The position numbers and the translations under genes were made by a program. The notes beneath the pieces are model-generated. The model was not told where the DNA came from. It did no database searches and saw only the letters and a list, made by a program, of their open reading frames with translations. 7,855 bases of DNA from UMGS902 sp045538895 (GTDB taxonomy: Bacteria; Bacillota; Clostridia; Oscillospirales; CAG-272): contig JAZQEH010000061.1 in NCBI GenBank assembly GCA_045538895.1, forward strand, positions 1 to 7,855, in the 5' to 3' direction. Below are positions 1 through 7,121 of the stretch, one piece after another; positions within the stretch are counted from its first letter, which is position 1; every line of letters begins with the position of its first letter.

Positions 1-2328
1 ATCCGGCACCTTGTCATAAAACTTGAGCACCGGACAACCTTTTTTATTGATCTGAAGCCAGAAACCGTGATAATACGGTCCGTTTGCGTTTGCGATAATA
101 CAACCCGAGGCTTTGCCATCCGGGACGCGTATCCATGCCTCATAAGTCATAGGAGGCGCATCAAGAGGCTCGGCGGTCTGATATACGTCATAATCTTTAA
201 AGGTCATATACCCCTCATCTGCCGCAGCTTTGAGCGCAGTAGCAACACTTGCATCGCCGATACACGCGCCGTTTACGTAACCTGCAACAGCGTATTTGGC
301 AGATACATCATCGGAAGTCCACGTTGTGTCGAGATATGTAAGCTCGGTTGTGTAACCGATAACCTCGCCATTCTTATAAACTACATACTCCGGAGCGTAT
401 TCTACCGCCGCAAACGAAAGCTTTGCACCTTCAGCAGTAGCGGTAACTCTCGGGGCAGACGCCTTTGCCGGACGAATCTTTGCATCACCGGCAAGCACTA
501 AAGTGCCGTTTTGAGCAGTCGCATTTATAGCCAAAGTGCTTCTGACACTGTTTTCGGTTACCATAGACCATGTTCCGCTATAAACAGTAAGCGAAAACTC
601 CTTATCAGACGTAACATCTGCATTTTTTGAATAGTTAAAGTTACTATATACGCCGGAAGTGTTATTTGACCACCAATTACCGCCGACAAGATACGGGAAG
701 GTCTTTCTTGTAGGCTGAGAAATACAGCTTACGCCATCGCCCATTACAACATTATTAAAATTACATTCGATAACTGCAATGTCAGAAAGCGTTGCGGGCC
801 AGAAAGAGATGTTTTCAAAGTAAATATCCGAATTGATGCTGATAAACTTGAATGACAACGGAGTAGCTTTCATTGCGCCCTTAATCATAAGAGGACCGTT
901 AACTGACGGAATATCCAGATAATCAGCAGAAGTCTCTCCGTTCGCCTGATAAAGCTGGGTAATTATGATTGTGCCGCCGTTTTCAAGCTTTGCACACGCT
1001 GCAGTAATCGTCTTTAAGGGAGCTGCCGCAGTACCTGCCGCACTGTCGTCACCGTCTTCGTTTGCAACATAAACGGTAGGGAGATCTGGGATGTTTGCAA
1101 AAGAACCTGTCAGATGCTCTTTACGCTCAAGTGTACCACCGGACGGGAGAGGCTGGGCAGTGGCGGTGGGATGTCCCTTGTTCACGGTGCCTGCCCAGAA
1201 ATTGCCACTTTCGTCAAAGCCTGCAACGTCAATACAAACACGTCTTTCCGCTACAGCATTGATACTGCGGTGTGCGTGGTAAACCATAATAAGTTGACTT
1301 CCGTCAGGAGAGGTAGTAAATGCATGATGTGCCGTACCGTAGAGGTGCGGATTTGCAGAATCGGATTGACTCTGGTCATCTGTAATAAATGCAAGCGTCT
1401 TTGCATTGGAGTCAAACGGTCCCATAGGACTGTCAGCCGTTACGTAAAAAACGGAATACTGTGGGCTCGAATAACTATCCTGAGAAAATGTAAGATAGTA
1501 TTTTCCGTTATGTTTCAGCATTTCAGGGCCTTCTGCTACAGCCGAACCGTCATATTTATGAGGAGTCAACCAACTTGTACTGCTTTGGTTTTCCCAACCG
1601 GCATACGAATTCTGACCGGTTTCGCTTTCGTTTTTCACAAGCAACTTAGGATAGCCGTTTGCAAATGTCAAAGTTTCAAGGTCAAAGGGTCCGCCCCAGA
1701 TATTATTGCCCTTGGTAACGCTTGAGCCATTCATAGCAAACTCTTTATTAGAAACGAAATAGAGATAAACCGTGCCATCATCATCTCTATAGAAATGACC
1801 GTCTATACACTTAAACGTGGAAACTGTCGCACCTGTATCACCGTCCTCAAATCCGGTGATTTCATAAGGAATCAGATAAGAGGTTGCATCGTTCTTAAAC
1901 GGACCGAGCGGACTGTCGGCCGTTGCAATACCGATATGCTCCTGTGCGGTATATACCATATAATAGGTATCTCCGTCTTTGATAACTTCGGGTGCCCAGA
2001 AATTGGGATATACCTTATCGGAATACGTACCGTCACTCTTAAGCGTTCTGGAAACGATGTTCTGATCGATATAAACATCTTCCGGCTTAAGGCAGTAACC
2101 CTGTGATTCCCATTCTACAAGGTTTGCAGAGGTGTAAACGCGGTAGCCGTAGTTGCCGCCGCTTGTAACATACAAGTAATATGTTCCGTCGGTATCCTTA
2201 AATACAAACGGGTCTGCACCGTTCGCAACAGGGTTAATAAAAGTTTCTTCTGCCGCGAATACAATGCATGTAAAGATGCATAGACAAACCATGGCAAGCA
2301 AAATGCTTAATACTCTTTTTTTCATCAT
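1..2328 (-). CDS. Secreted multidomain GH43-type glycoside hydrolase (3' end outside window)
   Basis: The reading frame is open from 2328 to the left edge: 776 codons and no stop, so the C-terminus is missing. An N-terminal signal peptide is visible (MMKKR, a hydrophobic core, then VFAA near residues 23-26). The five-bladed GH43 propeller follows, about residues 28-400. The ADP motif holds D39 (expected general base), FWAPE lies at 110-114, IDGHFYRDDDG holds D176 (expected pKa modulator), and AEGPEM holds E266 (expected general acid). GH43 enzymes remove arabinose, xylose or related residues from plant polysaccharides; the exact substrate cannot be told. From about 417 (TVYVANEDG, then GT and a TI..A pattern) a beta-helix-like region begins. 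Residues about 624-700 look Fn3-like, and from about 705 a LamG/concanavalin-like domain starts (TYEAWIRV, 728-735). The start at 2328 has AGGAG (2340-2336) seven bases upstream; ATG at 2325 is the alternative. It is the third gene of the left operon, 12 bases after its neighbour. No dockerin is seen, but one could lie beyond the edge. Confidence 0.9.
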   Translation of the reverse strand, partial: MMKKRVLSILLAMVCLCIFTCIVFAAEETFINPVANGADPFVFKDTDGTYYLYVTSGGNYGYRVYTSANLVEWESQGYCLKPEDVYIDQNIVSRTLKSDGTYSDKVYPNFWAPEVIKDGDTYYMVYTAQEHIGIATADSPLGPFKNDATSYLIPYEITGFEDGDTGATVSTFKCIDGHFYRDDDGTVYLYFVSNKEFAMNGSSVTKGNNIWGGPFDLETLTFANGYPKLLVKNESETGQNSYAGWENQSSTSWLTPHKYDGSAVAEGPEMLKHNGKYYLTFSQDSYSSPQYSVFYVTADSPMGPFDSNAKTLAFITDDQSQSDSANPHLYGTAHHAFTTSPDGSQLIMVYHAHRSINAVAERRVCIDVAGFDESGNFWAGTVNKGHPTATAQPLPSGGTLERKEHLTGSFANIPDLPTVYVANEDGDDSAAGTAAAPLKTITAACAKLENGGTIIITQLYQANGETSADYLDIPSVNGPLMIKGAMKATPLSFKFISINSDIYFENISFWPATLSDIAVIECNFNNVVMGDGVSCISQPTRKTFPYLVGGNWWSNNTSGVYSNFNYSKNADVTSDKEFSLTVYSGTWSMVTENSVRSTLAINATAQNGTLVLAGDAKIRPAKASAPRVTATAEGAKLSFAAVEYAPEYVVYKNGEVIGYTTELTYLDTTWTSDDVSAKYAVAGYVNGACIGDASVATALKAAADEGYMTFKDYDVYQTAEPLDAPPMTYEAWIRVPDGKASGCIIANANGPYYHGFWLQINKKGCPVLKFYDKVPD

Positions 2329-2340
2329 TCTTTTTCTCCT

Positions 2341-4311
2341 TTACTGTCTTGCAGTTATTTCGCCCGAGGGAGTAAATAACGCATAGGTTGTAGTATTGGA
2401 ATACTTTATCTTAGTACCCGCAATGGTCGGGGAATATTCTTTGCCAGAACTTGTATCTGCACCGTAAACTGCAACGTACAAATCAGAATCTGCCGATGCG
2501 GCAGTTGCAAAGGGTGCAATCTCGGTTATTGCACTGTAGGGGATGTAAAGGCCTATCTTTGTGCCGCCGTTATATTCACGCTTAAAGAATTTCACGTTAT
2601 TAAACGTTGCAATCTCTCTGTAACCTCTTGTTCCCTCTTCGTAAACCGACTGCACGTGTGAGTTGCCGTAGAAACGGAACATAAGATTGTCGGGAGATGT
2701 GGTTGCGCTGAGTTTGGTCGCAGTACCAACGGTGTCAATAAGGAATATAAGTTTGTCATCAAGCATTTTGCCGTCTGTTTCGGCATAGAAGTATACACCA
2801 TCAGCGTCACGCTTTAAGTAAGTGCTCCAAACCGTGCCGTTCTCATTGGTCTGTACACCGTCATAGAGTACGGTAAAGTCTGAGAGGTCATTAAACGACT
2901 GCTCAAACTCGCTGTGCTCCTCAACAATGTAGAGGTTTCCCTCTTTTTCGTAAATCGGAAGTTTGCCAAACCAGATGCTCTCTTTTTCGCCCATTGTTGC
3001 GCTAATGTACATCTGTCCTTCATAAATGGCAAGTTTAGGATACTGGAAGGTTGTGGGTGAATGGAAGGAATAAAGCACCGTCCAATTCTTTGCGTCAAGT
3101 GAGTATGCAATGTGGAAAAGTCCTCTTGAAAGGTCGTTATATCCCATGAAATAGTAGTCGCCAAAACGGTCAAGTGTGGGTTTTGAGGTGTAACCGGTTG
3201 TCATAAAGTCTTCTTTTGCAGGCTCTGTCCACTCAGTGCCGTCTTCGCTATAGGAGAAAGAATACGTCTTATCGCCAACGTGGTCACGGAGGATGGACAT
3301 CCAAGTTCCGTCTTTGAGCTGCATAATGCCGCTTTCGGTTGTTCTGTATTCATCATACGAACCGCCGATATTGCCGATGATTTCAACGCAGTCATACGTA
3401 TCGTTGAATTTTGCAAGTGAATTCTGTGCACCGCGGAAGTTGTTGAGTGCGATATATTTCGTATCGCCTACGTCAAAAATGTCAAAAAGGAAATGTCCGA
3501 TGGTGCTATCGTCGCAAACGTGTCCATCTGCACGGAAAAGTGCGGCATAGACTTCGGCACTAAAATCAACTGCACCGTTCGGTGTCATAATTTTAAGACG
3601 GTATGCACTGTCATCAAATGTGGTTGTTGCAATGTCATAGTCCACGTAATAGATGTATCCGCTACTTGCGTCAACCGCATTGTTTGAGAAAAAGAAACGT
3701 AGCGTGTTTTCGTCCTTGCGGATAATTCTCGGAACGTATGCACTGCCCTTAAGCATAGTTACGTTTGAATATACCTGCTCGCCCCAGGCAAACTTTTCAA
3801 TGCTATCTACCGTAAAGTTTTCAAGGTCGATAATTGCAAGTGCGGCATATTCCTTTTCATAAGTACCGGGGTCACCGGGCTTTTCGTTGTTTGCCTCGTA
3901 AGCGGCATATATCTTACCGTTTACATAAATATGGTCGGCATCGTGTGTACCCTTCATCTCGTCTGAGGTAATGCGAATCATGCCTTTCATCACGGCATCG
4001 CCCGCAGCCTTTGGCGAGTGATTTTCGGATACAAATTCAAGAAGTGTCATGCCGTCAATATCTTCAGGCTCTTTGACGTCTCTCGCAACCATCTCAAACA
4101 AATATACGGCATCAAGCAAATTTATTTTACCGTCACGGTTTACGTCACTGCCCTGCAAAGACTCCTTATTTATAAGCGAACGTACAACCTGCAATACGTC
4201 GACAACTGAGCGACTGCCGCTCCCGTCAACGTCACCTCTTACGTTTGTAGCACTTACGGAAAGCGTTAACAAAACAGAGAGGCAAATAAATGCGATAACA
4301 ATCTTTTTCAT
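2341..4311 (-). CDS. Secreted protein: N-terminal type I dockerin, sialidase-like propeller, CBM9-like C-terminus
   Basis: The protein has 656 residues. A Sec signal peptide (1-21, ending SVSA) is followed at once by a two-repeat type I dockerin (about 25-76). The first calcium loop uses D27, D29, S31, S33, S35 and D38; the second uses D56, N58, D60, K62, N64 and D67. Both loops look intact, so cohesin binding on a scaffoldin or cell-surface protein is expected. Residues about 120-470 look like a sialidase-type (BNR) propeller, with one good Asp box (SYSEDGTEW, 353-361) and a degenerate one (AYSLDAKNW, 402-410). E326, R342, R396 and Y424 occur in the order and roughly the spacing of catalytic residues in bacterial sialidases. 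Residues about 478-656 resemble a CBM9-like/DOMON sugar-binding sandwich; this is the weakest call. The substrate is unknown, and sialidase activity is not claimed. The SD AAGGAG (4323-4318) overlaps the preceding stop codon, six bases from ATG. The gene is 10 bases after the regulator gene and 12 bases before the GH43 gene, which indicates one operon. Confidence 0.85.
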   Translation of the reverse strand: MKKIVIAFICLSVLLTLSVSATNVRGDVDGSGSRSVVDVLQVVRSLINKESLQGSDVNRDGKINLLDAVYLFEMVARDVKEPEDIDGMTLLEFVSENHSPKAAGDAVMKGMIRITSDEMKGTHDADHIYVNGKIYAAYEANNEKPGDPGTYEKEYAALAIIDLENFTVDSIEKFAWGEQVYSNVTMLKGSAYVPRIIRKDENTLRFFFSNNAVDASSGYIYYVDYDIATTTFDDSAYRLKIMTPNGAVDFSAEVYAALFRADGHVCDDSTIGHFLFDIFDVGDTKYIALNNFRGAQNSLAKFNDTYDCVEIIGNIGGSYDEYRTTESGIMQLKDGTWMSILRDHVGDKTYSFSYSEDGTEWTEPAKEDFMTTGYTSKPTLDRFGDYYFMGYNDLSRGLFHIAYSLDAKNWTVLYSFHSPTTFQYPKLAIYEGQMYISATMGEKESIWFGKLPIYEKEGNLYIVEEHSEFEQSFNDLSDFTVLYDGVQTNENGTVWSTYLKRDADGVYFYAETDGKMLDDKLIFLIDTVGTATKLSATTSPDNLMFRFYGNSHVQSVYEEGTRGYREIATFNNVKFFKREYNGGTKIGLYIPYSAITEIAPFATAASADSDLYVAVYGADTSSGKEYSPTIAGTKIKYSNTTTYALFTPSGEITARQ

Positions 4312-4321
4312 TTTCTTCTCC

Positions 4322-5986
4322 TTATATTTTATTAGTATCTATGTCAATCATCACGGCACCTCTCGTTTTGTCGGTGAAAGAAACCGTGCATATAACCTTA
4401 AGATTACCGTTTTGCTCGGTAACCGCCGGATAATGCCATGCTGCACTGTTTTTAAAATCGGGATGCTCGCCGTCGGCAAGCACGCACATTTTTGAAAAAG
4501 CGGTGCTTCCCACATCGGTTAAATACAGCGCAAGCACTCCTCTCGGATGCTTACCCTTAATGCGGATATTGCCAACAACATAATTTCTGCCGTCTGCAAG
4601 TGTGCCTGCATACATCTTGGATGACGAAAACGGAATATCGTGTGCATACGGCATCGACCAGCTCTCGCCGTTATCATGCGAAAAGTAAACGATGGGAACT
4701 TTTGTTCTGTCATTGCGGCAGAACATGGTAACCGTTTCACCCGATACAACCGCACTGATTTCGGGATGACGGTAAACAGTACCGTTTGGCAAATCGCCGT
4801 TTTTCGCTATTTTCACAAGTCGCCACTCTGCATCTATCTTTCCGCTGTCTGAAATAAGCACCGCAGGGGTGTTGGGGAAAGAATCAAGCTGACAGCATCT
4901 TCCGGGCAGCATAAGCTTTCCGTTTGCAAGAGTTACAACGTTTGTATTTATTTTAAACGGAATCGGTCTTGACCACAGTTTTACAAATTTATCTTGCATT
5001 TCATCAAATACATACAGATTTAATGCATGGATATAATCGGGTGCGACCATCTCATTGATGAAAAGATATAGCTTATCATCACAAATTCCATATACGGGCG
5101 GACAGTACAAAATACTTGCATCGTCATTTGCCTGCTCCTCGATAATTTCAACGTCCGACCAGGTTTTGCCGCCGTCAAACGAACGCTTTCCGCGAATCGG
5201 AGTATGTCCGCTGAGTTCTTTTTCATGGCAGTTATACCATGATGTAAACAAAGTTCCTTTAAAATCTATTATCGCTGCTTCGTGCAAGAATTTATATTCT
5301 TCATCGGGCATCGAAACCGCATATATCTTTGCCTCTGCATCCGCTTCGACAAGGTTATCCGTAAGGCGAACGTTGTCAAGCAGATTTGCAAGACCTATAT
5401 CATCATCATTATAATAATCAAGATAAACTTTATCCGCATACTGTGCCCTATAACTGCGTGGCGACATACCCGTTACCGACGTGAACACCTCTGTAAAATA
5501 TGAAACGCTGTCAAAACCGCACTCTGTTGCAATTGTAGAAATATTTGTATCCGAATTCACAAGTGCTATTTTCGCCTTGCAAACACGAATTTTACTGCGC
5601 AACGCACTAACCGAAATGCCGAAATACTTTTTTACAAAATGGCTTAAATAATAATAACTTATATTCAGCTCGCTTGCGATTTGATAAACTGTCTTCGTAT
5701 CGGTGTAATGGTCTTCAAGATACTGCGTTATACGGGCGGCAAAGTGCTGTCCCTCTTTTTCATTTTCCTGAACTGCGGCATGCACCGTCGCTATGATAAG
5801 CGAAAGCAATTCAATATCGTCACTTGATTGGTCAAACTCTTCAATCAAAGCATCAAGTTTTTTGGAATCAAGACTATTACTGTTAATGCAGTTGACCGAG
5901 AAACGGTCAAAAACTTCCATTATTATATTCTTGCGATTCTCTTTTGCAAGTAATTCACTCGCAAGAGCTTTGTATTCAATGGACAT
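4322..5986 (-). CDS. AraC-type DNA-binding domain fused to a sialidase-like beta-propeller (putative sugar-sensing regulator)
   Basis: The protein has 554 residues and no signal peptide or membrane segment, so it should be cytoplasmic. Residues 1-80 are helical and unassigned. Residues about 84-186 form a complete AraC/XylS double helix-turn-helix, with helices around 99-123 (IASELNISYYYLSHFVKKYF) and 149-182 (IATECGFDSVSYF, then GMSPRSYR, the usual family ending). After a linker (about 187-230), residues about 231-550 read as a BNR/sialidase propeller with two clear Asp boxes, SFDGGKTW (269-276) and SHDNGESW (436-443). E409, R424, R482 and Y519 match the spacing of the Glu/Tyr pair and two triad arginines of sialidases. 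No early FRIP-type arginine, and no aspartate at 242-270 as the general acid, could be found. It may therefore bind rather than cut its ligand. AraC proteins normally carry the HTH at the C-terminus, so the order here is reversed. It is first in the left operon, which suggests autoregulation. SD GGAGGT lies six bases from ATG. Confidence 0.88.
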   Translation of the reverse strand: MSIEYKALASELLAKENRKNIIMEVFDRFSVNCINSNSLDSKKLDALIEEFDQSSDDIELLSLIIATVHAAVQENEKEGQHFAARITQYLEDHYTDTKTVYQIASELNISYYYLSHFVKKYFGISVSALRSKIRVCKAKIALVNSDTNISTIATECGFDSVSYFTEVFTSVTGMSPRSYRAQYADKVYLDYYNDDDIGLANLLDNVRLTDNLVEADAEAKIYAVSMPDEEYKFLHEAAIIDFKGTLFTSWYNCHEKELSGHTPIRGKRSFDGGKTWSDVEIIEEQANDDASILYCPPVYGICDDKLYLFINEMVAPDYIHALNLYVFDEMQDKFVKLWSRPIPFKINTNVVTLANGKLMLPGRCCQLDSFPNTPAVLISDSGKIDAEWRLVKIAKNGDLPNGTVYRHPEISAVVSGETVTMFCRNDRTKVPIVYFSHDNGESWSMPYAHDIPFSSSKMYAGTLADGRNYVVGNIRIKGKHPRGVLALYLTDVGSTAFSKMCVLADGEHPDFKNSAAWHYPAVTEQNGNLKVICTVSFTDKTRGAVMIDIDTNKI

Positions 5987-5990
5987 ATAA

Positions 5991-6000
5991 CCACCTCCCT
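5991..6000 (-). promoter_or_regulatory. Strong ribosome binding site fixing the start of the AraC-propeller gene
   Basis: The minus strand reads AGGGAGGTGG, an extended Shine-Dalgarno sequence, four bases before ATG when counted from its end and six from GGAGGT. No other start codon nearby has such a site, so 5986 is the start. Confidence 0.8.
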
Positions 6001-6003
6001 ACC

Positions 6004-6052
6004 TATATAGTACAGTATACCAAAAAACAAAACTATAACAAATTTGCTTTTG
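6004..6052 (-). repeat. Promoter-region repeat, copy A
   Basis: This 49-bp block upstream of the AraC-propeller gene matches 7807-7855 at 45 of 49 positions without gaps; the differences are at 6009, 6025, 6028 and 6034. It contains the -35 and -10 hexamers, the perfect palindrome CAAATTTG (6039-6046) over the -35, and GTATAC (6015-6020) next to the -10. At its upstream end is the inverted repeat TTGC-tttt-GCAA (6044-6055). The conservation includes spacer bases that a plain promoter would not preserve, so a shared operator is likely. Confidence 0.85.
6014..6041 (-). promoter_or_regulatory. Promoter of the AraC-propeller / dockerin / GH43 operon
   Basis: Read on the minus strand, -35 TTGTTA (6041-6036) and -10 TATACT (6019-6014) are separated by 16 bases. 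The hexamers match the A-type consensus at 4/6 and 5/6 positions. The expected start of transcription near 6007 would leave a leader of about 20 bases before the ATG at 5986, just enough for the strong SD at 5991-6000. The same elements with the same spacing recur before the HAD gene. Confidence 0.72.
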
Positions 6053-6124
6053 CAAAAAAATACTTTCGCTACCATAATTCTTCAAGTATCATCTTTCTGC
6101 CCTTCTCTTCCTTATTATATTAAC

Positions 6125-6168
6125 ACGACCGCATCACCGAGATTGAATGCTCCCGGTAATACGGTCGT
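6125..6168 (-). terminator. 18-bp hairpin after the HAD/isomerase operon, probable terminator or 3' RNA structure
   Basis: The arms 6125-6142 and 6151-6168 enclose an 8-base loop. In the minus-strand RNA all 18 positions pair: 15 Watson-Crick and three G-U wobbles (6132/6161, 6135/6158, 6140/6153). In plus-strand RNA those three positions are C-A mismatches, so the structure favours the minus-strand transcript. It lies about 95 bases after the isomerase stop and upstream of the next promoter. The bases after the stem on the minus strand (GTTAATATAATAAGG) are only weakly T-rich, so a classical intrinsic terminator is not certain; a 3' stabilising structure or a REP-like palindrome is possible. 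Confidence 0.6.
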
Positions 6169-6263
6169 TTATTTACAATATTTTCATGACACTCCTCGCA
6201 ATCGGGTGCCATATCACAAGGTTACGAATAAGTCCGTCAAAACTCATGAGAAAATGATAACAT

Positions 6264-7121
6264 TCACCCGTTATATATCGTAACAAGGTGTTTGCCAACC
6301 GAAGCAGCAAACTTTAATGTTTCAGGAAGAAGTTCATTCGGGAATTTGTCTAAAAACTTAATAATTTCCAAAGTTAAATCTCCGGTATACTCTGCCTTTT
6401 TCAAAGATTTCATAATAGCTTCCCAATTCAGTTTACCCGTATACGGCAAAATATGTCTGTCTTCCATATAGTCATTATCCTGCACGTGCAACGCTTTTAA
6501 TATGCCCGGGTTCACATCTTTAATAAAGTCTTCGGGTTCATATCCGGTCAATGCGGCATGACCAATATCCACACAGGCTACAACCCACGGAGAATTGATT
6601 TTTTCAACTATACTGTTTAATTCTTCGGGAGTTCCCAGTTTGCTGTTGAACCTACTTCTCTTCTTATCTCTGATAAACAGATTTTCTACAGCGATGTGAA
6701 TGCCAAATTTTTCGCAATACGGAACTAAGCTTTTATAATATTCAATATTATACTCCTCAAAATTTACATCTTCGGGAACGGTTATCGAATGTACTACTAT
6801 ATTTTTTGCGCCGAGAATCGATGCTGATTCCAAAGCACGTGTCAACCAAAGATAACTTTGTTCATTAATATTATTTTCCATGCCGTATCTAAAAGAGAAC
6901 GGCTCATGCGCCTGATTGCAAATTATACCGACATCATCAAGATGTTTTCTTATTTTTTTTGCATATTCTTTATAGCCGTCACCTAAAACTTCTTCACAGT
7001 TTTTATCGTAATAATATGAATAATCTATTGCATCAAAACCCGCTTCCTTTGCTATTTCTATAGCCTTAAAGTCACCAAATCTTTGAGCAAGTGTGTATAA
7101 TTCCTCGGATAATTTCATCAT
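6264..7121 (-). CDS. Sugar phosphate isomerase/epimerase-type TIM barrel (AP endonuclease 2 superfamily)
   Basis: The protein has 285 residues, a normal length for the xylose isomerase-like TIM barrel family (AP_endonuc_2), and appears cytoplasmic. Expected metal and active-site residues are visible: H72 in AHEPF, H111 in VVHS, E146 in AVENL, D185 and H188 in CVDIGHA, H212 in LHVQDND, D221 and H223 in DRH, and E252 in LTLEI. Members of this family interconvert ketoses and aldoses, epimerise sugars, or dehydrate inositols through a divalent metal; the substrate cannot be chosen from the sequence. The first ATG (7121) directly abuts the TAA of the HAD gene, and its SD lies inside that gene, so the two are probably translationally coupled. 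ATG at 7118 is the alternative start. The gene is clearly more AT-rich than the three genes to its left. Confidence 0.88.
   Translation of the reverse strand: MMKLSEELYTLAQRFGDFKAIEIAKEAGFDAIDYSYYYDKNCEEVLGDGYKEYAKKIRKHLDDVGIICNQAHEPFSFRYGMENNINEQSYLWLTRALESASILGAKNIVVHSITVPEDVNFEEYNIEYYKSLVPYCEKFGIHIAVENLFIRDKKRSRFNSKLGTPEELNSIVEKINSPWVVACVDIGHAALTGYEPEDFIKDVNPGILKALHVQDNDYMEDRHILPYTGKLNWEAIMKSLKKAEYTGDLTLEIIKFLDKFPNELLPETLKFAASVGKHLVTIYNG

Noticed and set aside
67..501. Plus-strand open frame of 144 codons
   Set aside because: It lies wholly opposite the GH43 gene, has no SD, and shows no recognisable domain; the minus strand explains the region.
1114..1725. Plus-strand open frame of 203 codons
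   Set aside because: It is antisense to the GH43 catalytic domain, where motif residues fix the minus frame.
2323..2325. Alternative start of the GH43 gene at the second ATG (2325)
   Set aside because: The spacing from AGGAG is ten bases against seven for 2328, so 2328 is preferred; the signal peptide is the same either way.
4049..4495. Plus-strand open frame of 148 codons across the regulator/dockerin gene junction
   Set aside because: It is antisense to both genes and crosses their SD; no domain is visible.
6004..6055. CRISPR, IS end or attachment site explanation for the repeat
   Set aside because: There are only two copies 1.8 kb apart, both at promoter positions with no spacers, transposase or target duplications in view.
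6173..6247. Minus-strand 24-residue open frame after the isomerase stop (MSFDGLIRNLVIWHP...)
   Set aside because: There is no SD before its ATG, and the isomerase already ends at a normal family length, so a frameshifted tail is not needed. A small peptide cannot be excluded.
6044..6283. Plus-strand open frame of 79 codons in the intergenic region
   Set aside because: It begins within the repeated promoter block, crosses the hairpin, ends inside the isomerase gene, and has no SD or domain.
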